This document shows, one piece after another, positions 1-12,100 of a stretch of 64,000 nt of DNA. The position numbers were made by a program, and so were the translations under genes. Each line of letters starts with the position of its first letter. Within the stretch, counting starts at the first letter, position 1. Source of the DNA: Porites lobata (taxonomy: Eukaryota; Cnidaria; Anthozoa; Scleractinia; Poritidae); assembly GCA_942486035.1 (NCBI GenBank), contig CALNXK010000302.1:103501-167500 (forward strand), written 5' to 3'. The notes under the pieces were generated by a model. That model did no database searches and was not told the DNA's origin. It worked only from the letters and a program-made list of their open reading frames with translations.

Positions 1-167
1 GATATTGGTACTGTTTCACAGATGTTACTAACTGGGGTTAGATTACCTCTCCCTCATTAGCACATTTAGAGTGCATATTCATTTTTACAAGTTTCATAAA
101 AGGTCCTTTTCTGTGCGTATTCTTTTTAACACTTAGTTCTTACGCCAATTTCTTATACTTAATCTAG

Positions 168-3100
168 GAAAACATCCTGAGCCACATGCATACACTTGTT
201 GCTAGAAATGAACATGATGATGCTTGCACTGCCAAGCACTGTATATCACATCAGAAGTTTGCCATGCAGATTATTGAACAGGTATTATGTGCGTAGGTCT
301 TGAAAAAGTCCTGTCTGGTAGTCTGGGACAAGTAGATTTTCTTGTTGGGCGAGTAACTTATAAGCAAGTCATCCTCAAACTGAATGATAAATATTAAAGA
401 TGAGTAAGAAGTGGCCCCAGTCCCTGATTGATGTGTCATGCTCAGGCAAAGAAAAACAGTGGTTCTGTTGCAAATTGCTATGGTGAATCCTGTAACTTAT
501 ACTGCACCATGAAAAATTGCAAGTCCATTCCAATAAGCAGTGGTTTCATTGAAATATTTGTCTGGAAAGGTTTCAGCTACATCTTGCCTGAAGGCCAAGC
601 TGTAAAACTGACTTTCTTAGCACCTTGAAGCTGAAAAAATACTTGGATTGTTTCCTGACTTGTTGATACCTTAAATACTTTCTTGGGGCCAAATGCAAGT
701 TAAATACAATGATCAACAAATCTAAGTTAAACACAATGATCAATATTTATTTTTTGTTTGTAGTTAACCTAGAGCTTGTGCTAACTAGGGTAAACCTTTT
801 TACTCAACCTGAGTGAAGGATGGCCTAAAATGTTGTTTTAACTGTTGTGTCAAAATCTTATGGTGTGACCATTCAAATGAACCCCCTTTAACTTAATGAA
901 CCATAAGTACAAATTAATTTACTTTGACTGTGTTAACAACTGGCCTTATTTTGATATTATTTATAACAGACAATATGCCAGTGTGGAGAACAGTCCGAAC
1001 CACTTCCCTTTTTTCAGCTTGTACACTATGTATCTGCTTCTGCACTGTGGTATGTACAGTCTGCCCAATAGTTGTCACTAGTAAGTTGTTTAAACCAAGA
1101 CTTAACATAGTCGCAAATATTTTTTTGTTTCTTGAGAGGATATAATTATGACCGGCTAAGTCACCGTTTTGGTTAGACTCATTCTAATGTATAGACAGAT
1201 TACTGCCTCATATTCCTTGCAATAATGGTATTTAGTTGTTACAACAATTCCTGCGTGCTCTAAGATAGATTTTGTTCATCTGGGTATTAATTATCACTCA
1301 TGATAATATTAGGCAAAATTTTGCCAAATTAGTCTACGTGCTTTCCGTGTTACTTTGTGGTACAATTTGCATGAATTGTAGTATGGCAGTAATCTCCTTG
1401 CCTGGTTAAAAAGTACCTAATTTGCCTATTTGGGCTGCCACTGTGGAGTACCTTAATTGTCCCTTGCCCCTGCCAGGCCAAAGTTGTTTTGGCCAAAACA
1501 TTTTAAAATCTGAAAGGAGAGGGAGATTTATCTAAAATTGAAGAGAATCTGTGGCATGTTTTTTTTTTTACACTTTTTCTACTTTGTATAAGTTAGGGGT
1601 GATACACCGTTTAAATAGCATAGACGGACACAGTATACCCTGTACCTACCATTGTTACTAAGTGCTGATATGTTAATGAATTATTATGTACACTGCACTT
1701 ATATTATTTTTCACTACAGCACAAAAGCGAGGAGTCTAAAAGGATGGGACAATACCCGGCCAATTGAGAATCAGTTTGGAGTTCTGTTAAGAAGGGCAGG
1801 CCAAGACACCAGAGAATGTCAAGTAAGTTGAATCAGCTTATTTTATTTACACATAGGTAACTCACTGAAAGCTTTTATGGTATGCAACTACTATTTCATT
1901 TTCGCTAATAAATGATCTGTTTGACCAGCCATTTCTGTCCTTTGGAAGTTTAATGGTTATGGGATTTTAAAAATCCCCAAGCAACATTTGATAAACTTCT
2001 TTATTTTCCTTGCAAGTTTCCCTCTGTTTGGTTTTTCAAGAGAAGCAACAGGAGAATTTGCACGAGGCTGTCTTCCTGGTGGTGATGTTTCTTGCTTTTG
2101 TGACTAACAAATCTTGTATTTTAGAGTCCAGACTGTAGGGACAGAGTTCAAGTTCAGCGTTTGTTATTGAACTGTCCAGATATTGGTGAGTGAACACTTA
2201 TTAATTTTATAATCCATGAAATTAATATTGATCTATTAATAATTACTTGGCAAATTGGCAAACGAAGTGCTGTATGGAAAGTCCACCTACTATACTCTTG
2301 AAGTCATAACTACCTTGCATGTCTTTATGGAAACTTAGAAATTAGAATTATAAGAATTTTTACAAAATTTTACCAATGTTAGAATCACGCAAGTAATATT
2401 ATGGCATTTTAAAAAGTTGAATGACATTTTTAGCAACAAAAAATGGTAGAAAAGGAAAAGGTATCCACTGTTGCATCAAATAATCGCTATTACCTATAAC
2501 AATTACTGAAAAGTAATTGTCTCTGTTGTTTTTGTAGTGAGCGTAGGTCTTATTTGGGATTCAGAGTCACCAGATGCTGAACATATTGCAGATGTTTTGC
2601 AATGCATTGGAACAACTCTTAAGCTTTCTGATGTAAGACTTTAGACATTTGTAAAACGTTTTGCCCTCATACTGTAAGTTGCCACGGCTGTCAATAAGTT
2701 AGCCTGCAAGCAACCTCTCCAATAAAGAGCCAGGAGCAAAGCCCCCTTGCACTCACATCTTCTTTTGTGTGCAGCTTTCACGTGACTTCTCACAACTCCC
2801 CCAAAAGGAGTGCTTGCTGTTATATGTATTTTTATTAGGGGGGGAAATTGAACAGCGAGGAAGTTCATTGATTCTATTTTCCCTTTGTTTCCCTCAAAAG
2901 TTGCTGGGGGTCATCCTCATAGTAGCCAGGGGAAATCCCTGGCCCTTAGTGGAACCCTAAGTTGCAATGAAGATACAGCTTAGTGTGGGTTATAAGTCTT
3001 CAAAAAAATGCCCGCTCTTGAATAATTTGCGGCCCCCTTTCTCTTCTCCTGCCTGTTATTTTGCCTTGTTTTCCGTAGTAATTTGTCTTGTTGTCAAAAC

Positions 3101-6100
3101 CAGGTCTTGTTTGGCTCCTCCTAAAACATTCGGGAATTTATATAGGATTTAATGGAGCCAAAACCAATTGCATCCAGTTTAGGATGGCATTCTACTGATG
3201 AATGGTTATGGTTATTGCAGTAGCATAAGTTGTTGATAGACTGTCCCTGATCAATTATTTTTAAAGGCAAATGATCATCTATTTTGCCAAGATGTGGGAA
3301 AATCAATAAATAAACAATAAATTTGGCCTTCCTTGGGATTTTAGTCAAGAATTACTGTAATTGCAAAGGAAAAGCTTGTATGAATTATTTTGATTGCCAT
3401 GGAACTATTCTCATGGCTAATTAACCTGTTTTAATAGAGGATATAACTTGAGTTCTGTTTTTGTTACAGTTGTATCATCAAGTCTATGATGAGAGGGCTA
3501 AGGAAGCTTCATTACAGTTAGTTGGCATAGTAACGTACTATGGCAAACACTATTCAACATTCTTCTTTCATAGCAAACTTCGAACGTGGATTTATTTTGA
3601 TGATGCCAGAGTCAAAGAGGTGAGGGTGTAATGTGAGTTCCACAAACTGAACCCTGGTTAAAGCACTTTATTCCCTGAATACTGCTTCCTGTACTTGCTC
3701 CAAAAATGTCACTTTAAATATACAGTGTACGTGTCCTTGTACTTGTACTTGTACGTTGAAGAACTGTTTGCTCTTACAGAAAAACAACAACAAAAAATGG
3801 CGCCTAGCTCTACCATGTGTTCTCCGGTCACATGACTATCATGTGACCGGAGGTGCGAACCAAAACGCAGATATGCAAATAAAAACAAAACAAAAAAAAA
3901 AAAGGGAAAAAATAAAACAAATAGAATAAAATAAACTGACGACGGTCGGTAGTTACACCGGCCCCTAAATGAGAATGCACCGACAGCAATCTCATTTACA
4001 AACATAAGCTACCGACTACAACTAAACACAACGTTATAAAGGAATGATTAGAATCACTGTTCATGACTATCAAAGCCAATGTTCATATCAACGTTCATTA
4101 AATCATCTCCTTGCACTGCTGCAAAGTCACTTAAACTGGTCCTACTCTATCGGCCACTCCATCCATCTCCAGAAAACATAACTTTGTAACTGGGCGTGTA
4201 AGTATGGTGGTACTGGCTGCGGTCACAGGTTCTCTTCTGTACCGTCGTTTGGCACATGTCGCTACTGTTGCACTTGTCTTCACCTTCACTGCGCGCACCC
4301 ACCCATCGCGGCTCACAATAACTTCCACGACTCTTCCAAGCGGCCACTTCCCTCTGGAAAAGGTTTCGTCTGCTACAAGCACCAAGTCACCAATTTGTAA
4401 ATTCCTTTTTGGCTCAGTCCACTTCTTCCTGTCTAACAGAGTGGGCAGGTACTCCCTCGTCCACCTACGCCAGAACAAATTGGCAAGATACTGCGCTTGC
4501 CTCCAAGCACGTCTGCAGGTGAGGTCGTCCTTGTCGAAGACCCCTGGAGGTACACTTGGGCACGGGCGCAGATGCAACAAATGATTAGGGGTTAATGGTT
4601 GCTCGTCTAAAGGACTGTCGCTATTTCTTGAGAGGGGTCTGGAATTGAGAATATTCGTCACCTCTGCCAAAACGGTTGAGAGGACCTCATCGGAGACTAC
4701 CTGCTCCTTCAACATCGCTCGCAAGATCTGGCGCACAGAACGTATCATCCGCTCCCAGATGCCGCCCATGTGGCTCGCCGCTGGTGGATTGAAAATCCAT
4801 TCTATCATCCTCTGTCCACAAAAACTGTTGATCTTCTGCTGATTCCATCCCTCTATGGCTTCCTTTAACTCCCTTTCTGCGCTAGTAAAGTTTGTACCTC
4901 GATCACTTCTTATCCGCTCAGGACAACCACGAATACTGATGAATCTTCTGAGTGCATTTATCATTGAGTCAGTGTCCAAGGAATGGGCCACTTCTATATG
5001 GACCGCTCGCATTGTCAAACACGTAAATAGGCGTCCATACCTTTTCACATGGGATCTGCCCTGCTTTACTTCAATCGGCCCGAAATAATCGACGCCAACA
5101 AATGTGAATGGTGGCTTGTTAGGGGTTAGCCTCTCTTCAGGTAAATTTGCCATAAACTGCTCTCCCGGGCGTGTGTTTCTTCGCTGACAGTCTATACATC
5201 TCCTTAACACTCGTCGCACTGCTGACCTTCCTTTGACCACCCAGAATGTTTCTCTTAAAGAAGACAAAACACATTCTTGACCCATGTGACCCAAACTCTC
5301 ATGATACTGCTTGATAATCAGATCCGTCACATGATGCTTGTAGGGAAGGATAATAGGGTGTTTCTTCTCATAAGGAACCGGGGCAAGTGCTAGTCGGCCA
5401 CGAACCCTCAGCAAACCATCCTCTAAGCGTGGGTTGAGCTGATGCAACGCCGTTCCTGCCTTTCGAAGGACCCTTTTAACACAACCATCTGCATCGCAAC
5501 TTCCTGCTGATGAGAGAACCTCGATGACTTGAGGAAAAGACACTTGCTGTACTTCCTTGAGGATTTCCTTCTCGGCCTCCTGAAGCTCTGCCACCTTCAA
5601 GTAGCCATATTTCACGAATGGCACTTCGCCGCTCTGGACTTGGCATTCACTCGAAACTAAAGTGCTCCTCTTACTCAGCTGAGCTTTCAGTAAAAGGTAC
5701 GCCTTGTACCGCAACAACCAGGCTACAGCCCTTTTCAACTTCCACCAAGACGAGTAGCGTGCTATTAAGGGCTCCAGGTATTTACTTTGAACAACAACAG
5801 TGTAAATCTGAGTCTCCTTCCTGACTTCAGGGTCGTCATCTTTCAATGCTGGAATTTCAACCATCCTTGGCCAGAGGCTCTCATTTCCCCAAAGAAACTC
5901 CGGACCTCTCAACCAGCGATCATTTTTTAACATGTCATCCAATTTAAGTCCCTTTGAGCCATCATCTGCAGGATTGTTATCTCTGTTTACATAATGCCAC
6001 TCGGAGTGGGAAGATCCATTATGTATCACCGTCAAACGATTGGATTCGAACGTGTGGAATCTTTTTGATTCGTTGCTGATACACTTCAACACTGACATTG

Positions 6101-9100
6101 AATCGGTCCAGTAGGACACTTTCTGGAAGTTCATATCCAATTCTTCACGGATAATCTTAGAGAGTTTCACGGAGATGACTGCAGCTGTCAATTCCAACCT
6201 TGGAATTGAAATCTCGCGCACTGGGGCTAACCTGGCCTTTCCCATTTCGAATGCACAATGAATTCGACTGTTCTCGTCCTTCACACGGAGGTATGCAACC
6301 GATGTGTATCCTTGACGAGATGCGTCTGAGAAAAGATGTAACTGTACTTCTCTTACTTCGCCAAACTCTCTGGGTCTGAAACAATGATCTACTTGCACTT
6401 CATGTAACTTGGGAAGATCATCCAGCCATCGCCTCCACTGGATTTTCTCAGCCTCCCCAATGAGATCATCCCAACCAACGTTCTTTCTACTAAGGGCTTG
6501 CAACAACAGTTTGGCTTTCATGATGTATGGTGCAATAAAACCCAGGGGATCAAATAGACAATAAACAGCTGACACTATTCCTCTGCGTGTCATTGGCCGC
6601 TGGTTAGCAACTTGAAGGATCTTCTCCAAGACCTCCCACACAAATTTGTCTTCCTCTGTGTTCCATTTGAGACCTAGAGCAGATTCGGTCGGCAATTTCT
6701 CTAAGTCCAAGTTTGCAAATGACTTAGCCCTTTCAGATTCTGGAATCGCTGCTAGCACATCTCTGTCATTGCTATACCACTTTGTCAAATGGAAACCACC
6801 TCTTCTTAGTAGCTCCTGGAGTTGACTCACCAGCACAACTGCCTTCTCGGTAGTGTTTGTTGACTTCATCATGTCGTCCACATACATGTTACGCTTGACC
6901 GTTTCCACTGCCTGTTCCTCGAACCCTTCTCCATGTAACTCGGCGGTTTTTTTCAAACAGAAATTAGCAATACTCGGGGAAGATGTGGCTCCAAATAGGT
7001 GCTTCACCATTCTATATTCTTCAAATTCTCGAGACAAGTCTCCATTGAGCCACCACAAAAATCTAAGTGCGTCACAGTCCTTAGGTTCCACCAACACCTG
7101 ATGGAACATCGCTTCAATGTCAGCTACCACTCCAATGGGCTCTTGTCTAAACCGACTAAGGACACCCACTAATTGATTTGTTTGATCAGGTCCTTGTAAA
7201 AGTTGTTGATTCAATGATGTTCCTCCGTACTTGGCAGCACAATCATAAACTACTCTCACTTTGCCGGGTTTTAAGGGGTGAGTTACGGGATGATGAGGTA
7301 GGTACCACACCGGTCTGTCCTTTATCTCTAACTCTTCATCGGGGACCTTTTCAGCGTGGCCACTTTCAATGTAATCAGCCATTGTTGTCTTGTATTTCTC
7401 CAACAAGGCTTCGTCTTTCAGGAGTCGTTTCTTTAGAAGCAAACCTCTTCGCTCTGCAACTACCCTGTTGTTAGGTAAAAATGGTGGCTCATGTCGCCAA
7501 GGCAGGGCAACCTGAAAGTGTCCATCTATCATCTTAAGAGTTCTCTCCATTATTTCTAGGGCCCTTTTGTCTTCCAACGATGCACAAACTCGCGTCTCGA
7601 CTTCACAGTTTTCAAAATCTGTTCTCCACAGTCGCTCCAACTGCTGACTAAGCTCATCGTCCCGAGCTTGACGATCAATTTCATCTATCTGTAAACGATA
7701 CTTGGGTTCACTGGCATTACATTCTAATTCAAGGACACAGTTCATGTCTGCAACATTCTCTTCATAGGCATCTTCACTGTTTAGCCCTGTAGACAACACA
7801 ACACTCTTCTTGTGGTCTTTGCAAAGAACATAATCTTCAAAATCTAAACCACCTGCGCACACAACAGAGCTATCTTCCATACGTAGGTAGTTGACTGAGC
7901 GTTCGGCAGTACAGCTTTCTCCACCAACAGGACCTATCACCGTCCATCCCAGGCTGTACCTAATTGCTATTGGTTCTCCTTTGCCACCAGCTCGGCATTC
8001 TGACGGCAAGAACAAGCTTGGGTTGTCTTTAAGACCAACAATTAACATGACACTTGTGATGTCCAACTGTCGTAACTCAATATCACGCAAATGAGGCCAA
8101 TTTTCAAGGTCCTCCTTCTTGGCTATACAGCTCTCAGTTATAGGCATATGCTTGACTGTCCTGACGCTTGAAAGTTCCACTGTCACTGATTCATCCATTG
8201 ACATCACCACAAGATCTACTTGTTGACTTTCCACTCTGGCTGAGCCCGTCATCCCTGCTAAAGTGAAGTCCAGCCTCGTGCCGCTTGCACCCAATGTCTC
8301 CTTCAACTTTTCATGACAAAGAGTCACTTCTGAGCCACTGTCCAACAACGCATATGTTTCAACAGGTATCAAATTGCTACCTTTGGCTAGGACCTTGACT
8401 GGAACAACACTAAGACAGACTCGCTCGCCGGCCCCAGTTGCAGCAGTTACGGCAGCACCTTCACTAGTTACTCCACTGGTTTCACTGTTGGTGTTCGCCC
8501 TTGATTCTTCCTGATTAAGCTGGCGTGGATTAACACTTGGTGGGGTTGAATCTGCTGGAGGGGGGTGTAGCAGTGTGTTGTGTTCCTTCTTACATCCATT
8601 CACTTGACATTTGAACTGAGTTTTGGGGCAGTTTCTTGCAAAATGACCGCTCTGGAGACACTTGATACAAAGGCTTTGTTCATGTACTACTTTCCATCTG
8701 TCTTGATGAGATTGCTTCTTAAACTTATCACACCTCCACAATCCATGCCGACCACGACAAACGGTACAAGCAGGCATTTTTTGGTTGTGTCCCCCATTTC
8801 CCTGTCGACCTCGGACACCTCCAGATAGTGACACAAGTCTTCGAGGATTTCGACCTCGTTGGTCTCTCCGATTCACATTCTCCCTTTCCTTCGAAGGAGC
8901 AGCGTTAAGATCCTCTCCAAACTCATTATTAACAAGCGCAGCTCTGTCCTTTAAGTGTTTAAGGAAGTCTGCAAACTTAGGTTTCGATCCAAATGAAATA
9001 ATCCTTCCTGCACATTCTGTCCACTTGACCCTCATAAACAGTGGCAGCTTCTTGTTCAGTTCCCTTAACGTATTCGTGTGATTCAAATCACTGACGTATT

Positions 9101-12100
9101 CAGGCCCCATGCCTGACAGTGTTCTATTGGCAACATCTAAATGGCGGGCAAATTCAAGTAAACTTGCCCCATTCGCCTGTTTCAAGGGAGGTAGGTCTTC
9201 CAACTTCTTGATATGTGCTTTGGCTATGATGTGAGGCAGTCCAAAGTTTTCGCGTAAGGTATTCTTAGCTACATAATATCCCTCGTCTACTGGTAGATTC
9301 ACACAACTTTCAATGGCATCCCTTGCCTTGCCATAACAGTGTTGGATTAATAGCTGTAATCTCCTGGAGTTGTCGAGGTTATCTTTCTCTAAGCAGGTTT
9401 CAAAATTGTGCATGAACGAGACATACTTTATGGGGTCTCCATCGAATCTCATGTACTCAATCCTTGGGGCAGAAACAACTTGACGCAGTGCTTGTACTAT
9501 CTCTGCTCTGCTATCTGGTGTCACCGATACTGGTTCTCGCATATAACATTCTGCTGGGACTGCACCAGGGGTCTGGGACCAGGGTACCTGAGTTGGCCAT
9601 TGTGAGTACTCTTTGGTGTTAAAGTGGGTTGTTAATGGTGTCTGTACTTGTTGTGATAAATTTAGCACTGATGGATTTACAGGCGGATTTCTCAATGCTT
9701 CAGTGTCCTTTGCGTTATTCAGTTGCTCTGTATGTTTACCTGTTCCAGCTTCATCAACATAAACTGTATGCTCGGTTTCTGAGAACACTGGGTTGGGCAC
9801 TGTAACGCTTGCTGACTGAAATGTCTTAGCAGCTGAATTCATGATTCTCTCATTGTCTCTTAATGCAGGCACCTGCTCCAGAGGTGCAAGCTCTTGTACT
9901 AGTTGTTCGTGTGGCTCGATTAGCTGCGACTGAGCCACATTCTGTGCCTGATTCCCATGTGGATGTAAGGTTTCCTCAGGTATAAACTCTGCTAAACGCT
10001 CCCTATACTGACTCTTCCTGCATTGATTCTCAAACTCTTCATACACATTAAGACTCGCTTTAGCCCGCTCTTCCTCCATCTTAGCCTCCAACATGTCCTT
10101 CTCAAATTGAAGCTCACTTAATTTGCGTTGTAACTGTTGTTCCTGCAGCACTTGCTTGGTCTTCAGTTGGGCTAGGGCAAGTTTTTCCTTTTTCTTCGCC
10201 ACTGCTAATGAAGCTGAACTTGAGCCAGTTGACCCGCTTTTCGTACTCTTCCTTGACTTTCTTGGATAGGATTTTAAGTCATTCTCTCGTTTCTTAATAC
10301 TAGATGTGACTTGGAATTTCCATGTTTCAATTTCATTGTCAAATGTTGCTTTCTTTGACATCTGCTCCTTGTAGTTAGCGTCAGCCCTTTCAACGTCTTC
10401 ACAACGACTAAGAACATCAAGACATTCAATGTACTCTTCATGGGTGTTCACGAATCTCCTCCAAGCTTCTTCATACGAATCTCGCTTTAATTGTAAGTCC
10501 TCCAAAGTTCCACAGTTCTCAATTATGCCTTGAATGTTCCCTCGCAGTCTCGTGAGGGTTGCAACATAACCTGCACAGGAATATTTCAATGTGTTTGCCC
10601 TCTCAGCTGTTCTACTTTCAAAATCTATATTAGATGGTACTTTAACTCGGGAACTTCTTCTTAATTGGGTTCCAAGTCTGCCCTCTGACAGAGTTTCCTG
10701 GACATTTTGTTGTTCCAGTTTGTCAGCAACAGGCACTGATCGAACAGACATTTTGCTCCACTGTACTATTGGCCACAAAACAAATAAACTCCAAACACAA
10801 ACAAGATAGCTATTGTCACATACCTTAGACATCCACTATTTTCTCTGATAGCAAATAAGTAATATAAAGGTCCCACACAAGTCTCAAAGGTTGTACATGT
10901 AAAACAATTCTCGCAAAGCAACGAGCGTGATGCAGTGTCAAATAACACGAAAATCGTACGCATAAACCAATGTTCTCCCCGAGAACAAAACGATCCAAAA
11001 CGTTTCCAAACAACTGAATGAGCAACAAATCCACACGTGAATAAGACCAATCTCTGTTAGAATATCGTTCTCCGCGAAGAATTGAACTAGACGTAAGCTT
11101 GAATCATCCGTAGACGTGGACACAATTCCAATGAACGCGACAAAGTTCCAAATGCGACAAATCACAACAAATTCTTGTCAAATAAATGTTCTCCCTGAGA
11201 ACAAAACAATCCAAACGTTCCCACACACTTGAATGAGCAACAAATCCAGACGTAAATAAGAACCAATCCCTGTTAGAATATCGTTCTCCGCGAAGAATTG
11301 AACTAGACGTAAGCTTGAATAATCCGTAGATGTGGACAATTCCAATGAACGCGACAAAGTTCCAAATGCGACAAATCACAACAAATTCTTGTCAAATAAA
11401 TGTTCTCCCTGAGAACAAAACGATCCAAATGCAAATGCGAAAAATGACAGATAAATCCTTACTTGATGCCGTGCTTTCCTTGAAAGCAAGTTCCAAATCC
11501 GATCAATGAAATTCAAACTCGTCGAAGCTGTGTTCTTCCTGAGAACCCAAACATCAATCGATTCGGCGAACAGTTCTTCAACTGTGAGTTCCACAAACTG
11601 AACCCTGGTTAAAGCACTTTATTCCCTGAATACTGCTTCCTGTACTTGCTCCAAAAATGTCACTTTAAATATACAGTGTACGTGTCCTTGTACTTGTACT
11701 TGTACGTTGAAGAACTGTTTGCTCTTGCAGAAAAACAACAACAAAAAAATGGCGCCTAGCTCTACCATGTGCTCTCCGGTCACATGACTATCATGTGACC
11801 GGAAGTGCGAACCAAAACGCAGATATGCAAATAAAAACAAAACAAAAAAAAAGGGGGGGGAATAAAACAAATAGAATAAAATAAACTGACGACGGTCGGT
11901 AGTTACAGGGTGTAAACTGTTCTAATCACAACTGATATGATTACAGAAAGTCAGATGAAGTGAACTTCTGTTACAAGTAAACCACTATGTATAAAAAAGA
12001 AAATACTTAAAAGAAACACCGTGACATTTTTTGTTTAATGAAAGAAAAAACTAGAAGCAAGGCTGCCCATCACTTTTTCGCCAACACAAAATAAAACGTA

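Larger units (their letters stand above)
3632..11907 (-). mobile_element. Complete BEL/Pao-type LTR retrotransposon
   Basis: Two direct repeats of 326 and 325 bases bound the element. Each begins TG and ends CA on both strands. The flanks carry an identical 8-base duplication, GGGTGTAA, at 3624-3631 and 11908-11915. BEL elements usually duplicate 4-6 bases, so eight is slightly long. Read on the minus strand the order is 5' LTR, long leader, one polyprotein frame, short 3' region, 3' LTR. The LTRs differ by about three substitutions plus homopolymer length, so the insertion is recent. A short G-rich candidate polypurine tract lies at 3958-3967, beside the 3' LTR. I found no clear tRNA primer site starting TGG next to the 5' LTR. 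The element lies antisense in an intron of the USP gene. Confidence 0.95.

Noticed and set aside
3709..4005. Env-like small protein in the BEL 3' region
   Set aside because: The frame is mostly LTR sequence, hydrophobic through poly-T, and has no envelope feature.
4204..4584. Plus-strand reading frames across 4200-10800
   Set aside because: They are antisense shadows of the BEL polyprotein and show no domain.
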